NCBI RefSeq assembly: GCF_025642155.1
Contig: NZ_CP106798.1
Location: forward strand, 4,154,001-4,218,000
Source of the DNA: Streptomyces sp. HUAS 15-9
GTDB lineage: Bacteria; Actinomycetota; Actinomycetes; Streptomycetales; Streptomycetaceae
Direction: 5' to 3'
Length of the DNA: 64,000 nt
In this document: piece by piece, positions 33,719 to 44,069 of the stretch
Position numbering within the stretch: the first letter of the stretch is position 1
How the letters are laid out: the number at the start of each line of letters is the position of its first letter
Translations under genes and position numbers: made by a program
Notes under the pieces: model-generated
Told to the model about the DNA's origin: nothing
What the model saw: only the letters and a program-made list of their open reading frames with translations
Databases searched by the model: none

Positions 33719-34813
33719 GTGACCGACGTAACCGGCGCACCTGCTGATGTACTGCACACCCTGTTCCACTCGGACCAGGGCGGTCATGAGCAAGTAGTGC
33801 TCTGCCAGGACCGCGCGACCGGACTCAAGGCCGTGATCGCCATCCACTCCACCGCTCTCGGCCCCGCGCTGGGCGGTACGCGCTTCTATCCGTACGCGAA
33901 CGAGGCGGAGGCCATCGCCGACGCACTCAACCTCGCGCGCGGCATGTCGTACAAGAACGCCATGGCCGGGCTCGACCACGGCGGCGGCAAGGCCGTGATC
34001 ATCGGCGATCCGGAGCGCATCAAGACCGAAGAGCTGCTGCTCGCCTACGGGCGGTTCGTGGCCTCGCTCGGCGGTCGGTACGTCACCGCGTGCGACGTCG
34101 GCACGTATGTCGCCGACATGGACGTCGTGGCCCGCGAGTGCCGCTGGACCACCGGGCGCTCGCCGGAGAACGGCGGCGCGGGCGACTCCTCGGTCCTCAC
34201 CGCCTTCGGTGTCTACCAGGGCATGCGGGCCTGTGCCCAGCACCTGTGGGGCGACCCCTCGCTGCGCGGCCGCCGGGTCGGCATCGCCGGTGTCGGCAAG
34301 GTCGGCCACCACCTGGTCCGGCATCTGCTGGACGAGGGCGCCGAGGTCGTGATCACGGACGTGCGCGAGGACGCCGTACGGCGGATTCTCGACCAGCACC
34401 CGGGCGTCACGGCGGTCACCGACACCGACGCGCTGATCCGCGTGGAGGGCCTCGACATCTACGCCCCCTGCGCGCTCGGCGGGGCGCTGAACGACGAGTC
34501 CGTGGCGGTGCTCACGGCCAGGGTGGTGTGCGGCGCGGCCAACAACCAGCTCGCCCACCCGGGTGTGGAGAAGGACCTCGCCGACCGCGGGATCCTCTAC
34601 GCGCCGGACTATGTGGTGAACGCCGGCGGTGTGATCCAGGTCGCCGACGAGCTGCACGGCTTCGACTTCGACCGGTGCAAGGCGAAGGCGGCGAAGATCT
34701 TCGACACCACGCTGGCTATCTTCGCACGTGCGAAGGAAGACGGGATTCCGCCGGCCGCCGCGGCCGACCGGATCGCCGAGCAGCGGATGCACGAGGCCGC
34801 CGCGGCACGCTGA
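33719..34813 (+). CDS. vdh: Valine (branched-chain amino acid) dehydrogenase
   Basis: A 364-residue Glu/Leu/Phe/Val dehydrogenase that deaminates valine, leucine and isoleucine with NAD+, feeding branched precursors into fatty acid and polyketide synthesis. Catalytic Lys residues lie in [20 protein letters not shown] (KNA) and GGGKAVI, the nucleotide-binding loop in [14 protein letters not shown]. The length equals known Streptomyces Vdh. GTG 33719 is chosen, with GGGAG 8-12 bases upstream; the open frame continues upstream without coding character. Confidence 0.93.
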   Translation: MTDVTGAPADVLHTLFHSDQGGHEQVVLCQDRATGLKAVIAIHSTALGPALGGTRFYPYANEAEAIADALNLARGMSYKNAMAGLDHGGGKAVIIGDPERIKTEELLLAYGRFVASLGGRYVTACDVGTYVADMDVVARECRWTTGRSPENGGAGDSSVLTAFGVYQGMRACAQHLWGDPSLRGRRVGIAGVGKVGHHLVRHLLDEGAEVVITDVREDAVRRILDQHPGVTAVTDTDALIRVEGLDIYAPCALGGALNDESVAVLTARVVCGAANNQLAHPGVEKDLADRGILYAPDYVVNAGGVIQVADELHGFDFDRCKAKAAKIFDTTLAIFARAKEDGIPPAAAADRIAEQRMHEAAAAR

Positions 34814-35109
34814 CGCGGAGGTTCCACGGGGTTTGCCGGTACCCGTCGGCGGACAGTTAGAGAGAACTCTCACGTTCGTCGGCGGGTCGGCCGCCGATAA
34901 GTGGTTAAAATCGCGGTTGACCAGCGAGGACGGGGCGCCTCGCGGGTTCTGGGCCGAGGCACGTGCTGCGGGCGACGTACCGTATGGGCGCGGGCTCAGG
35001 TACCGTGGAAGCCCTACGGACCGGTCTCTCCACGGAGAGCCCGTTCCAGATCATGAACGCGTGTCAAGACTCTGGGGCCGTCGAGCCCCGTCACCGAGGG
35101 GGTCGAGCC

Positions 35110-35367
35110 ATGGGGCGCGGCCGGGCCAAGGCCAAGCAGACGAAGGTCGCCCGCCAGCTGAAGTACAACAGCGGCGGGACTGACCTGTCGCGTCTGGCCA
35201 GCGAGCTGGGCGCTTCGACTTCGAGTCAGCCGCCGAACGGCGAGCCGTTCGAGGACGACGACGAGGAAGATGACCCGTACGCCCAGTACGCGGATCTCTA
35301 CAACGACGACGACGAGGACGACGAGGACGACGAGTCCGGTCCCGCGTCGCGTCGTCGCGGCGCTTGA
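35110..35367 (+). CDS. DUF3073 family protein
   Basis: An 85-residue protein with a basic N-terminus (GRGRAKAKQTKVARQLKYNS) and a very acidic tail of Asp/Glu runs (EDDDEEDDPYAQYADLYNDD). The N-terminus matches DUF3073, a small actinobacterial family of unknown function, whose charge layout suggests nucleic-acid or ribosome contact. The ATG follows GAGGGGGTCGAGCC. It lies between vdh and the convergent purM gene. Confidence 0.85.
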   Translation: MGRGRAKAKQTKVARQLKYNSGGTDLSRLASELGASTSSQPPNGEPFEDDDEEDDPYAQYADLYNDDDEDDEDDESGPASRRRGA

Positions 35368-35406
35368 CGTAGCGCGCTTCGCGGTTTCTGCAGCGACTGC
35401 ACTTCA

Positions 35407-35439
35407 CCCGGTCCGGGGCCTTGGCACCGGACCGGGTTT
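35407..35439 (+). terminator. Terminator after the DUF3073 gene
   Basis: Stem CCCGGTCCGG with CCGGACCGGG, a ten-base loop, then TTTC on the plus strand. Confidence 0.7.
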
Positions 35440-35569
35440 CGTGCTGCCTCCCGGGGCGCCGGGCCTGAAATGGCCGGGCCCTGGGCCCGCGGGGCCGTGA
35501 AGCCCCGCGAACGCCATCGGGTGTCAGCAACGGTCATCGGGACCGTCAGGCCGCCAGTCACCGGGACCG

Positions 35570-36667
35570 TCAGGCGTAGTCGCCGATCAGGGCCGCGCCC
35601 GAGTCGTGCTCGCCCCGGTCCGTGATCTCGCCGGCGACCCAGGCGTCGACCCCGCGGTCGGCCAGTGTCGCCAGGGCCACGTCCACCGAGGCCTGGGGCA
35701 CGATCGCGATCATGCCGACGCCCATGTTGAGGGTCTTCTCCAGCTCCAGGCGCTCGACGTCGCCGGTCCGGCCGACGAGGTCGAAGATCGCGCCCGGGGT
35801 CCAGGTGGAGCGGTCGACGACGGCGTGCAGCTGGTCCGGGATCACCCGGGCCAGGTTGGCCGCGAGGCCGCCGCCGGTGACATGGCTGAAGGCGTGGACC
35901 TCGGTGGTGCGGATGAGGGCCAGGCAGTCCAGCGAGTAGATCTTGGTGGGCTCCAGGAGCTCCTCGCCGAGCGTGCGGCCGAGTTCCTCGATGTGTGCGT
36001 CGAGCGCCAGGCCCGCCTGGTTCAGCAGGACGTGGCGGACCAGGGAGTACCCGTTCGAGTGAAGCCCGGAGGACGCCATGGCGATCACCGCGTCACCCTT
36101 ACGGATACGATCCGCGCCGAGCAGCCGGTCGGCCTCCACGACGCCCGTACCGGCGCCGGCGACGTCGAAGTCGTCCGCACCCAGCAGACCCGGGTGCTCG
36201 GCCGTCTCACCGCCCACCAGGGCGCAGCCGGCCAGCACACAGCCCTCCGCGATGCCCTTCACGATGGCGGCCACGCGCTCGGGGTGGACCTTGCCGACGC
36301 AGATGTAGTCGGTCATGAACAGCGGCTCGGCACCGCACACCACGATGTCGTCCATGACCATGGCGACCAGGTCGTGCCCGATGCTGTCGTAGACGCCCAT
36401 CTGCCGCGCGATGTCGACCTTGGTGCCGACGCCGTCCGTGGCGGAGGCGAGGAGCGGACGCTCGTAGCGCTTGAGGGCGGAGGCGTCGAAGAGGCCGGCG
36501 AAGCCGCCGAGGCCGCCGAGGACCTCGGGGCGCCGGGTCTTCTTCACCCACTCCTTCATCAGCTCGACGGCGCGGTCGCCCGCCTCGATGTCGACTCCGG
36601 CAGCCGCGTAGGAAGCACCGGTGGAAGGGCCCGTCGCCGACGGCGACTGATCAGACACAGCAGACAT
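35570..36667 (-). CDS. purM: Phosphoribosylformylglycinamidine cyclo-ligase
   Basis: A 365-residue AIR synthetase (purine step 5), closing FGAM to AIR with ATP. Recognised by YAAAGVDIEAGDRAVELMK at the N-terminus, LLASATDGVGTKVDIARQMG, MVMDDIVVCGAEPLFMTDYI and GLHSNGYSLVRHVL. An actinobacterial N-terminal Ser/Pro extension precedes the fold. It lies 34 bases after purF and is probably co-transcribed. Confidence 0.96.
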   Translation of the reverse strand: MSAVSDQSPSATGPSTGASYAAAGVDIEAGDRAVELMKEWVKKTRRPEVLGGLGGFAGLFDASALKRYERPLLASATDGVGTKVDIARQMGVYDSIGHDLVAMVMDDIVVCGAEPLFMTDYICVGKVHPERVAAIVKGIAEGCVLAGCALVGGETAEHPGLLGADDFDVAGAGTGVVEADRLLGADRIRKGDAVIAMASSGLHSNGYSLVRHVLLNQAGLALDAHIEELGRTLGEELLEPTKIYSLDCLALIRTTEVHAFSHVTGGGLAANLARVIPDQLHAVVDRSTWTPGAIFDLVGRTGDVERLELEKTLNMGVGMIAIVPQASVDVALATLADRGVDAWVAGEITDRGEHDSGAALIGDYA

Positions 36668-36701
36668 TGCCTGGGATCTTTCGGGTTGGTTTCTACGGGG
36701 C

Positions 36702-38231
36702 TTACGGGCGACGGATCGCGTCGGCCGCGGCCGTGGCGGCGGGCCCTGCGGCCAGCTCGGTCTCCAGGAGCTGCTTGCCGAGCAGCTCGGGGTCCGGGAG
36801 CTCCATCGGGTACTCGCCGTCGAAGCAGGCGCGGCACAGGTTCGGCTTGGCGATCGTGGTCGCCTCGATCATGCCGTCGATGGAGATGTAGGCCAGGGAG
36901 TCGGCGCCGAGCGAGGTGCCGATCTCCTCGATCGTCATGCCGTTGGCGATGAGCTCGGCGCGGGTGGCGAAGTCGATGCCGAAGAAGCAGGGCCACTTCA
37001 CGGGCGGCGAGGAGATCCGGATGTGGACCTCGGCGGCGCCGGCCTCGCGGAGCATGCGCACCAGGGCGCGCTGGGTGTTGCCGCGCACGATCGAGTCGTC
37101 GACGACGACCAGGCGCTTGCCCCTGATGACTTCCTTGAGCGGGTTCAGCTTCAGCCGGATGCCGAGCTGCCGGATGGTCTGCGAGGGCTGGATGAAGGTC
37201 CGGCCGACGTAGGCGTTCTTCACCAGACCGGCGCCGAACGGAATGCCGGAGGCCTCCGCGTAGCCGATGGCGGCCGGGGTGCCGGACTCCGGGGTCGCTA
37301 TCACCAGGTCGGCCTCGACGGGGGCCTCCTTGGCGAGGCGGCGGCCCATCTCGACGCGCGAGAGATAGACGTTCCGCCCGGCGATGTCGGTGTCGGGGCG
37401 GGCGAGATACACGTACTCGAAGACACAGCCCTTGGGCTTCGCTTCCGCGAATCGAGAGGTGCGCAGACCGTTCTCGTCGATCGCGACGAACTCGCCCGGC
37501 TCTATCTCGCGGACGAAGCTGGCACCGCAGATGTCCAGGGCGGCGCTCTCGGAGGCGACCACCCAGCCGCGCTCGAGGCGGCCGAGGACCAGCGGGCGGA
37601 TGCCCTGCGGGTCGCGGGCGGCGTAGAGGGTGTGCTCGTCCATGAAGACGAGCGAGAAGGCGCCCTTGACCTGCGGGAGGACCGCGTGCGCGGCCTCCTC
37701 GATGGTCAGCGGCTTGCCGTCCTCGTCGACCTGGGCCGCGAGGAGCGCGGTCAGCAGGTCGGTGTCGTTGGTGGCCGCGACCCGGGTCGAGCGGCCGTTG
37801 TTGTCCTTGGGAAGATTGGCAACCATCTCGGCGAGCTGCGCCGTGTTGACCAGGTTGCCGTTGTGCCCGAGCGCGATGGAGCCGTGCGCGGTGGCACGGA
37901 ACGTCGGCTGGGCGTTCTCCCACACGGACGCGCCGGTGGTCGAGTAGCGGGCGTGACCGACCGCGATATGACCCTGGAGCGAACCGAGAGAGGTCTCGTC
38001 GAAGACCTGGGAGACCAGGCCCATGTCCTTGAAGACGAGGATCTGGGAGCCGTTGCTGACCGCGATCCCCGCGGATTCCTGACCCCGGTGCTGGAGGGCG
38101 TAGAGCCCGAAGTACGTGAGCTTTGCGACCTCTTCACCCGGAGCCCAGACACCGAAGACGCCACACGCGTCCTGGGGGCCTTTCTCACCGGGGAGCAGAT
38201 CGTGATTGAGTCGACCGTCACCACGTGGCAC
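36702..38231 (-). CDS. purF: Amidophosphoribosyltransferase
   Basis: A 509-residue enzyme of the first committed purine step (PRPP plus glutamine to phosphoribosylamine). After a 20-residue propeptide-like stretch, the Ntn nucleophile Cys lies in GPQDACGVFGVW. The glutaminase domain has YALQHRGQESAGIAV and GHNGNLVN. The phosphoribosyltransferase domain has the PRPP loop LVVVDDSIVRGNTQ. C-terminal Cys residues (CFFGID, LCRACFDGEYP) could ligate an Fe-S cluster, as in the Bacillus type. GTG 38231 fits the usual N-terminus (PRGDGRLNHDLLPGEKG). It heads a purF-purM operon. Confidence 0.96.
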   Translation of the reverse strand: MPRGDGRLNHDLLPGEKGPQDACGVFGVWAPGEEVAKLTYFGLYALQHRGQESAGIAVSNGSQILVFKDMGLVSQVFDETSLGSLQGHIAVGHARYSTTGASVWENAQPTFRATAHGSIALGHNGNLVNTAQLAEMVANLPKDNNGRSTRVAATNDTDLLTALLAAQVDEDGKPLTIEEAAHAVLPQVKGAFSLVFMDEHTLYAARDPQGIRPLVLGRLERGWVVASESAALDICGASFVREIEPGEFVAIDENGLRTSRFAEAKPKGCVFEYVYLARPDTDIAGRNVYLSRVEMGRRLAKEAPVEADLVIATPESGTPAAIGYAEASGIPFGAGLVKNAYVGRTFIQPSQTIRQLGIRLKLNPLKEVIRGKRLVVVDDSIVRGNTQRALVRMLREAGAAEVHIRISSPPVKWPCFFGIDFATRAELIANGMTIEEIGTSLGADSLAYISIDGMIEATTIAKPNLCRACFDGEYPMELPDPELLGKQLLETELAAGPAATAAADAIRRP

Positions 38232-38304
38232 GGCACCGAGTGTAGGCGAGATCGACCACTGGTCCGAATTGGCCAATGCACCGAAGTTATGCGTTCTTGA
38301 CCGG

Positions 38305-39105
38305 TCACCCCTGGGCCACGGCCGTCACAGTCTCTCCATTTTCGCTGGTCAGCGTGAGGTTTCGATGATCAAGTCGGTAGCTGACGGTGCCGCCGAAGAG
38401 CCGCAGCAGACTCTTTTCCGTATGCATGAGTGAGGCGTCGCACATCATTCGGGTGGTCGCGGCAGAGCCCAGGGTGATACTGGAGTCGCTGACCGTGGCG
38501 TGCGCGGTGACCTGATTGCAGCCCAGGCGGCCGCTGACCTTTCCGCTCTTGCGGTCGAAGGTGAGATGGGCGTCGGCCCCCTTCGGCAGGGAGCTGACGG
38601 TGTCGCCGGCACCGAGTGCCGTGATCGTCCATTCGGTGCCGTAGAGCGGGGCGTCCTCCTCCTTGGTCAGCCGGACGGTGTCGCCCCCGGTGGTGGTGAG
38701 GGTCAGCCGGTCGCCGTTCACCCGGGTGGTGAGGGGGCCGGCAGCGAGAGTGTGGGCGAGGGTCCGCTCGAAGGCCATGGGCTGGGCCTCGCACGCCATC
38801 TCGGTCGCCGTGGCGTCGCTGAGCCGGATGCGGTCGCCGTCGAAGGCGGCCCGCGCGGTGAAGTGGTTGCAGCCGTAGTTGCCCTGGGTCCTGCCGCCGT
38901 CGTCGATCACCATGTGGGCACCCGCCGGGGCACTGCGTGTCGTGCCGTCCACGGTGACGCTGTCGACGATCCAGTGGACGCCGGTCGCCGGCTCCTGGGC
39001 GCCGGCGGATCCACTGCCCGCGTGCTCACTGCCGCAGGCCGCCGCGAGCGGAACGACGAGCGAGACGGTGGCCGCCAGGATCAGACGCTCTTTGTGCCTG
39101 CGCAT
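38305..39105 (-). CDS. META/HslJ-domain lipoprotein
   Basis: A 266-residue lipoprotein: basic start MRRHKERLILAATVSLVVPL, lipobox LAAAC, then two META domains of about 110 residues each. Both carry the same features: YGCNHFTARAAFDGDRI with TATEMACE in the first, LGCNQVTAHATVSDSSI with TTRMMCD in the second. These domains are known from HslJ, linked to novobiocin tolerance in E. coli; no role is known here. It sits 48 bases after the next gene on the same strand, so a two-gene operon is possible. Confidence 0.85.
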   Translation of the reverse strand: MRRHKERLILAATVSLVVPLAAACGSEHAGSGSAGAQEPATGVHWIVDSVTVDGTTRSAPAGAHMVIDDGGRTQGNYGCNHFTARAAFDGDRIRLSDATATEMACEAQPMAFERTLAHTLAAGPLTTRVNGDRLTLTTTGGDTVRLTKEEDAPLYGTEWTITALGAGDTVSSLPKGADAHLTFDRKSGKVSGRLGCNQVTAHATVSDSSITLGSAATTRMMCDASLMHTEKSLLRLFGGTVSYRLDHRNLTLTSENGETVTAVAQG

Positions 39106-39153
39106 GTCGATTCGACGGACGGACCGGGAGGATCGGTTCCCTCCGCGGGCCTC

Positions 39154-39951
39154 CTAGGACATCAGCGGCAGCAGGGCCGCGAGATCCGCCCGCTCCCCGC
39201 TCGCGCTCACCTTCGCCGCCTCGATGGCGTCCTTCCAGAGCAGCCGACCGGTGGCGAGCCGGATCCAGGTGAGCGGGTCGGTCTCGACGACGTTGGGCGG
39301 AGTGCCACGGGTGTGCCGGGGCCCCTCGACGCACTGCACGACGGCGTACGGCGGGACGCGGACCTCGGTCGAGCCGCCGGGGGCCTTCACGGCGAGCGCG
39401 TCGGCGAGCAGACGGGTGGCCGCGGCGAGGGCCTGTCGGTCGTAGGGCACGTCGAGGCCCGGTACGGCCGCGTTCAGGTCGTCGGTGTGGACGACGAGCT
39501 CCACGGTGCGGGTGACGAGATAGTCGTCCAGGGACAGGGCACCCGCGCTGGTCGCCAGCAGCCGGCTGCCGGGATGCGCGTCGAGAAGCTCACGCAGACT
39601 CCGGTCGACGTCGGCGAGGTAGGCGTCGAGGTCGGGGTGCCGCTCGACCAGGCGCCGGGTGAAGTCGGCGATGGCGGAGGCATTGCCGGCGGTGGCGAAG
39701 GACCACTCGACGACGGTGACGTCCCGCCGGGGCGGCTCGGGCTCGTCGAGGGCCCGGTGGACGGCGGTGACGGCCATGCCGATGTGCGCGATCAGCTCCC
39801 GTACGGTCCAGTCCCCCAGCCGGGTCGGCAGCGCGAATTGCTCGGGAGTGAGGGTGCGGACGGCGTTGCGCACGTTCCCGAACTGGACCTGCACGGCGTC
39901 GCGGATCCTGGCGGGGTCGTACGTACGTGCGCGCTTCTTGGGCGTGGGCAT
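39154..39951 (-). CDS. Maleylpyruvate isomerase / sterol-carrier-like family protein
   Basis: A 265-residue protein of the DinB-like mycothiol-dependent maleylpyruvate isomerase superfamily. The N-terminal helical bundle has LPTRLGDWTVRELIAHIGMA and HPGSRLLATSAGALSLDDYL with VTRTVELVVHTDDLNAA, where His residues could form the metal site. The C-terminal hundred residues resemble the SCP-2-like domain (TDPLTWIRLATGRLLWKDAI). The exact reaction is unknown. The start ATG 39951 leads a Lys/Arg-rich N-terminus. Confidence 0.78.
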   Translation of the reverse strand: MPTPKKRARTYDPARIRDAVQVQFGNVRNAVRTLTPEQFALPTRLGDWTVRELIAHIGMAVTAVHRALDEPEPPRRDVTVVEWSFATAGNASAIADFTRRLVERHPDLDAYLADVDRSLRELLDAHPGSRLLATSAGALSLDDYLVTRTVELVVHTDDLNAAVPGLDVPYDRQALAAATRLLADALAVKAPGGSTEVRVPPYAVVQCVEGPRHTRGTPPNVVETDPLTWIRLATGRLLWKDAIEAAKVSASGERADLAALLPLMS

Positions 39952-40057
39952 GGCGGTGAGCCTAGGCCCTGGTACGTGGTCCCGTACGTGGTCACGCGGT
40001 GGTCACGCGGTGGTGCCCTGTAGCACGGGGGGCGGTTATGTTAGGGTTCCGGTCTAT

Positions 40058-40081
40058 TAGAAACTAGAAATTTCGTTTCTA
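40058..40081. promoter_or_regulatory. Nested AT-rich palindrome upstream of the YwiC-like gene
   Basis: TAGAAAC at 40058-40064 pairs with GTTTCTA at 40075-40081 around the inner palindrome GAAATTTC (40067-40074). It stands out in GC-rich surroundings and lies about 105 bases ahead of the gene. It looks like a regulator binding site or promoter. Confidence 0.5.
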
Positions 40082-40186
40082 TTACTACCCATGTTTCCAC
40101 TTGCTCCCGCTGCGCGAGCGCGGCGCAGCGGATCCTCGACGGCGTGCTCATCCGCCTCGACTCGGCCCTCAAGAACGAGGCAGCCC

Positions 40187-40999
40187 ATGTCCCCGCAGAT
40201 ACCACCCGAGTCGGCCGGGACGGTTGAGTCGCCCGGCACGGCCAGGACGGCCGGGCCCCGTTCCGCCCCGGTCCGGCGCCGACGGCGGCGCGGCCGGTGG
40301 ATGCCTCCGCAGCACGGCGCCTGGGCCATGCTGCTGGTGCCCTACCTGGCCGGACTGATCGCGGTCGGCTTCTCCTGGGTGCAGATCCCGCTGCTCCTGG
40401 GCTGGGTGGGCGGCTACCTGCTGTCCTACTTCGGCCTGCTGGCCATCAAGACCCGCCGCCTCTCCCGGGTCCGCACACAACTCCTCGTCTACGGAAGCAT
40501 CACGCTGACCGCCGGCGTCACGGTTCTGCTCGCCCGGCCGCAGATCCTCCTCTTCGCACCGGTCTTCGCGGCGGTACTCGCGGTCAACGGCCTGTTCGCC
40601 AAGGCCCGCCGTGACCGCGCCCTGGGCAACGGCCTGGTCTCGGTCGTGGCGGCGACGCTGATCCTGCCGGTCGTGGCCGTGGCCGGCGAAGCATCCCCCT
40701 GGCAGGTCACCGGCACATCCCTGGTGACGCTCCTCTACTTCACCGGCTCCCTGCTCTTCGTCAGAACGACCATCCGGGCCCGGGGCAGCCACAGGCTGAT
40801 GACCGCGTCGCTCTCCTTCCACGCCGCGGCGCTCCTGGCGGCGGCCTGGCTGGCCCTCCCCTACGCGCTGCCCTTCACCGGCTGCCTCCTCCGCGCGGCC
40901 GCCCTGCCCCGACGCGGTCTCACGCCCAAGCAGATCGGCATCGTGGAGATCTTCAGCTCGTTCGCCCTCCTGGCGACGGTGATCTGGGTGGCGGTCTGA
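40187..40999 (+). CDS. YwiC-like membrane protein
   Basis: A 270-residue protein with a basic, Pro-rich N-terminus, then the YwiC signature RGRWMPPQHGAWAMLLVPYL and about eight hydrophobic segments (for example IPLLLGWVGGYLLSYFGLLA, PQILLFAPVFAAVLAVNGLF and LGNGLVSVVAATLILPVVAV). It ends RGLTPKQIGIVEIFSSFALL plus one more membrane strand. The family lies near nitrate or respiration genes in Bacillus, but function is unknown. ATG 40187 is chosen by the N-terminal pattern; an in-frame ATG at 40091 is less likely. Confidence 0.8.
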   Translation: MSPQIPPESAGTVESPGTARTAGPRSAPVRRRRRRGRWMPPQHGAWAMLLVPYLAGLIAVGFSWVQIPLLLGWVGGYLLSYFGLLAIKTRRLSRVRTQLLVYGSITLTAGVTVLLARPQILLFAPVFAAVLAVNGLFAKARRDRALGNGLVSVVAATLILPVVAVAGEASPWQVTGTSLVTLLYFTGSLLFVRTTIRARGSHRLMTASLSFHAAALLAAAWLALPYALPFTGCLLRAAALPRRGLTPKQIGIVEIFSSFALLATVIWVAV

Positions 41000-41021
41000 C
41001 CCAGCGCTGACGGCGCAGCAC

Positions 41022-41058
41022 GAAGGCCTCGCTCATCGAGTCGACGAGCGAGGCCTTC
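41022..41058. terminator. Bidirectional terminator between YwiC-like gene and purL
   Basis: A 13-bp perfect stem GAAGGCCTCGCTC with its complement and an 11-base loop lies between two convergent stops. Confidence 0.75.
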
Positions 41059-41109
41059 ATGCTGCCGCGGGACGGTCCCGGAAAGGGGATCACGCCCCAG
41101 CGACGGGAA

Positions 41110-43392
41110 TCACGCGAGCAGCGCCGGGATCGTCCCCTCGTGCGCCTCGCGCAGCTCCGTCAGGGAGAGTGCGAACTCGCCCTGGACCTCCACCGCGTCG
41201 CCGTCGACGACGCCGATGCGGGTGGCCGGGAGGCCGCGCGCGCCGCACATGTCGTTGAAGCGGACCTCTTCCGAGCGCGGTACGGCGACGATCGCGCGGC
41301 CCGCCGACTCGGACAGCAGGAAGGTGAACGCGTCGAGCCCGTCCGGTACGACCAGACGCGCGCCCATGCCGCTGAGCAGCGCCGACTCGACGACCGCCTG
41401 GATCAGACCGCCGTCGGACAGGTCGTGCGCGGAGTCGATCATGCCGTCTCGCGAGGCGGAGATCATGATCTCGCCGAGCAGGCGCTCCCGCTCCAGGTCG
41501 ACCTTCGGAGGCAGGCCGCCGAGGTGGTCGTGGACGACCTGGGACCAGGCCGAGCCGCCGAACTCCTCACGCGTGTCGCCGAGGAGGTAGAGCAGCTGGC
41601 CCTCCTCCTGGAAGGCGACCGGCGTGCGGCGCGCGACGTCGTCGATGACTCCGAGGACCGCGACGACGGGGGTCGGGTGGATGGCCGCCTCGCCCGTCTG
41701 GTTGTAGAGCGAGACGTTGCCGCCGGTCACCGGGGTGCCCAGCTGCTGGCAGGCGTCCGCCAGGCCGCGCACGGCCTCCGCGAACTGCCACATCACCGCC
41801 GGGTCCTCGGGCGAGCCGAAGTTCAGGCAGTCGGAGACGGCCAGCGGCTTGGCGCCGGTCGTCGCCACGTTGCGGTAGGCCTCGGCGAGCGCCAGCTGCG
41901 CGCCCGCGTACGGGTCGAGCTTGGCGTACCGGCCGTTGCCGTCCGTGGCGATCGCGACGCCGAGGCCGGTCTCCTCGTCGACGCGGATCATGCCGGAGTC
42001 CTCGGGCTGGGCGAGGACGGTGTTGCCCTGCACGAAGTGGTCGTACTGCGAGGTGATCCACTTCTTGGAGGCCTGGTTGGGCGAGCCGACCAGCTTCAGG
42101 ACCTGGTCCTTCAGCTCCTCGGAGGTCGCCGGGCGCGGCAGCTTGTTCGCGTCGTCCGCCTGGAGCTCGTCCTGCCAGGACGGGCGGGCGTAGGGGCGCT
42201 CGTACACCGGGCCCTCGTGGGCGACGGTCCGCGGGTCGACGTCGACGATCTTGCCGCCGTGCCAGTAGATCTCCAGGCGGTCGCCGTCGGTCACCTCACC
42301 GATGACGGTGGCGATGACGTCCCACTTGTCGCAGATCTCAAGGAACCGGTCGACCTTCTCCGGCTCCACGACCGCGCACATGCGTTCCTGCGACTCGCTC
42401 ATGAGGATTTCCTCGGGAGAGAGGGTCGAGTCACGCAGCGGTACGTCGTCCAGGGTCACGCGCATGCCGCCGGAGCCGTTGGAGGCCAGCTCGGAGGTGG
42501 CGCAGGACAGGCCCGCCGCGCCGAGGTCCTGGATACCGACGACCAGCTTCTCCTGGAAGGCCTCCAGGGTGCACTCGATGAGGAGCTTCTCCTGGAAGGG
42601 GTCGCCGACCTGGACGGCCGGGCGCTTGGAGGGCTTGCCCGTGCCGGAGGCACTGTCAGATGCAGTGTCGAAGGTCTCGGACGCGAGGATCGAGGCGCCG
42701 CCGATGCCGTCGCCGCCGGTCCGGGCGCCGTACAGGACGACCTTGTTGCCCGCGCCGGACGCCTTCGCGAGGTGGATGTCCTCGTGCCGCATGACGCCGA
42801 TGGCACCGGCGTTGACCAGCGGGTTGCCCTGGTAGCAGGCGTCGAAGACGACCTCGCCGCCGATGTTGGGCAGGCCCAGGCAGTTGCCGTAGCCGCCAAT
42901 GCCGGCGACGACGCCCGGCAGGACGCGCTTGGTGTCGGGGTGGTCGGCGGCGCCGAAGCGCAGCGGATCCACGACCGCGACCGGGCGGGCGCCCATCGCG
43001 ATGATGTCGCGGACGATGCCGCCGACACCGGTGGCCGCGCCCTGGTAGGGCTCGACGTACGACGGGTGGTTGTGCGACTCGACCTTGAAGGTGACCGCGT
43101 AGCCCTGGCCGACGTCGACGACGCCCGCGTTCTCACCGATGCCCACCAGCATCGCGTCGCTCTGCGGGGCCTTCTCGCCGAACTGGCGCAGATGGACCTT
43201 GGAGGACTTGTACGAGCAGTGCTCGGACCACATGACCGAGTACATGGCGAGCTCGGCGCCGGTCGGGCGGCGGCCCAGGATCTCCACGACCCGCTCGTAC
43301 TCGTCCTTCTTCAGACCGAGTTCGGCCCAGGGCAGCTCGACGTCGGGGGTCGCGGCCGCGTGCTCGACCGTGTCCAGAGGCGTCCGGCTCAT
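41110..43392 (-). CDS. purL: Phosphoribosylformylglycinamidine synthase subunit PurL
   Basis: A 760-residue small-type PurL, the synthetase subunit of FGAM synthase (purine step 4). Recognised by [60 protein letters not shown] and VQDLGAAG-type [20 protein letters not shown]. As in most Gram-positives it needs separate PurQ and PurS. Its ATG overlaps the purQ stop by four bases. Confidence 0.97.
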   Translation of the reverse strand: MSRTPLDTVEHAAATPDVELPWAELGLKKDEYERVVEILGRRPTGAELAMYSVMWSEHCSYKSSKVHLRQFGEKAPQSDAMLVGIGENAGVVDVGQGYAVTFKVESHNHPSYVEPYQGAATGVGGIVRDIIAMGARPVAVVDPLRFGAADHPDTKRVLPGVVAGIGGYGNCLGLPNIGGEVVFDACYQGNPLVNAGAIGVMRHEDIHLAKASGAGNKVVLYGARTGGDGIGGASILASETFDTASDSASGTGKPSKRPAVQVGDPFQEKLLIECTLEAFQEKLVVGIQDLGAAGLSCATSELASNGSGGMRVTLDDVPLRDSTLSPEEILMSESQERMCAVVEPEKVDRFLEICDKWDVIATVIGEVTDGDRLEIYWHGGKIVDVDPRTVAHEGPVYERPYARPSWQDELQADDANKLPRPATSEELKDQVLKLVGSPNQASKKWITSQYDHFVQGNTVLAQPEDSGMIRVDEETGLGVAIATDGNGRYAKLDPYAGAQLALAEAYRNVATTGAKPLAVSDCLNFGSPEDPAVMWQFAEAVRGLADACQQLGTPVTGGNVSLYNQTGEAAIHPTPVVAVLGVIDDVARRTPVAFQEEGQLLYLLGDTREEFGGSAWSQVVHDHLGGLPPKVDLERERLLGEIMISASRDGMIDSAHDLSDGGLIQAVVESALLSGMGARLVVPDGLDAFTFLLSESAGRAIVAVPRSEEVRFNDMCGARGLPATRIGVVDGDAVEVQGEFALSLTELREAHEGTIPALLA

Positions 43393-44069
43393 GCGCCCAC
43401 CAGCTTCTTGAGGATCGAGGTGAAGAACGGGAGGCCGTCGGTACGGCCCGTACCGATCAGCGGCTCCACGGCGTGCTCGGGGTGCGGCATCAGGCCGACG
43501 ACGTTGCCCGCCTCGTTGGTGATGCCGGCGATGTCGCGGAGCGAGCCGTTGGGGTTGAAGTCGAGGTAGCGGAAGGCGACCCGTCCCTCGGCCTCCAGCT
43601 TGTCGAGCGTGTACTCGTCGGCGACGTACCGGCCGTCCATGTTCTTCAGCGGGATGTGGATCTCCTCGCCGGCGCTGTAGTCGCTCGTCCAGGAGGTCTC
43701 CGCGTTCTCCACCCGCAGCTTCTGGTCGCGGCAGATGAAGTGGAGGTGGTTGTTGCCGAGCATCCCGCCCGGGAGAAGGTGGGCTTCCGTGAGGATCTGG
43801 AAGCCGTTGCAGATACCGAGGACGGGAAGTCCGGCCTTCGCCTGCTCGATGACGGACTCCATCACCGGCGAGAAGCGGGAGATGGCTCCGGCCCGCAGAT
43901 AGTCGCCGTAGGAGAAACCACCGGGCAGCACCACGGCGTCGACCTGCTTGAGGTCCTTGTCCTTGTGCCAGAGGGCGACCGGTTCGGCACCCGCGTGGCG
44001 GATCGCGCGCCGGGTGTCCCGGTCGTCGAGACTTCCCGGGAAAGTGACGACGCCAATACGAGCGGTCAC
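43389..44069 (-). CDS. purQ: Phosphoribosylformylglycinamidine synthase subunit PurQ
   Basis: A 226-residue class I glutaminase. The Cys nucleophile is in [17 protein letters not shown], the His-Glu pair in [12 protein letters not shown]. It passes ammonia to PurL with PurS as an assembly partner. Four-base overlaps with purS upstream and purL downstream show translational coupling. Confidence 0.97.
   Translation of the reverse strand: MTARIGVVTFPGSLDDRDTRRAIRHAGAEPVALWHKDKDLKQVDAVVLPGGFSYGDYLRAGAISRFSPVMESVIEQAKAGLPVLGICNGFQILTEAHLLPGGMLGNNHLHFICRDQKLRVENAETSWTSDYSAGEEIHIPLKNMDGRYVADEYTLDKLEAEGRVAFRYLDFNPNGSLRDIAGITNEAGNVVGLMPHPEHAVEPLIGTGRTDGLPFFTSILKKLVGA

Noticed and set aside
32618..34873. 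A 751-residue protein on the minus strand covering vdh
   Set aside because: The upstream two thirds lies antisense to vdh; a good start with ribosome binding site at 33460 gives a normal 280-residue protein.
40087..40230. A small Cys-containing open frame (THVSTCSRCASAAQRILDG...) ahead of the YwiC-like gene
   Set aside because: It has no standard start codon or ribosome binding site and overlaps the YwiC-like start; support is too weak.
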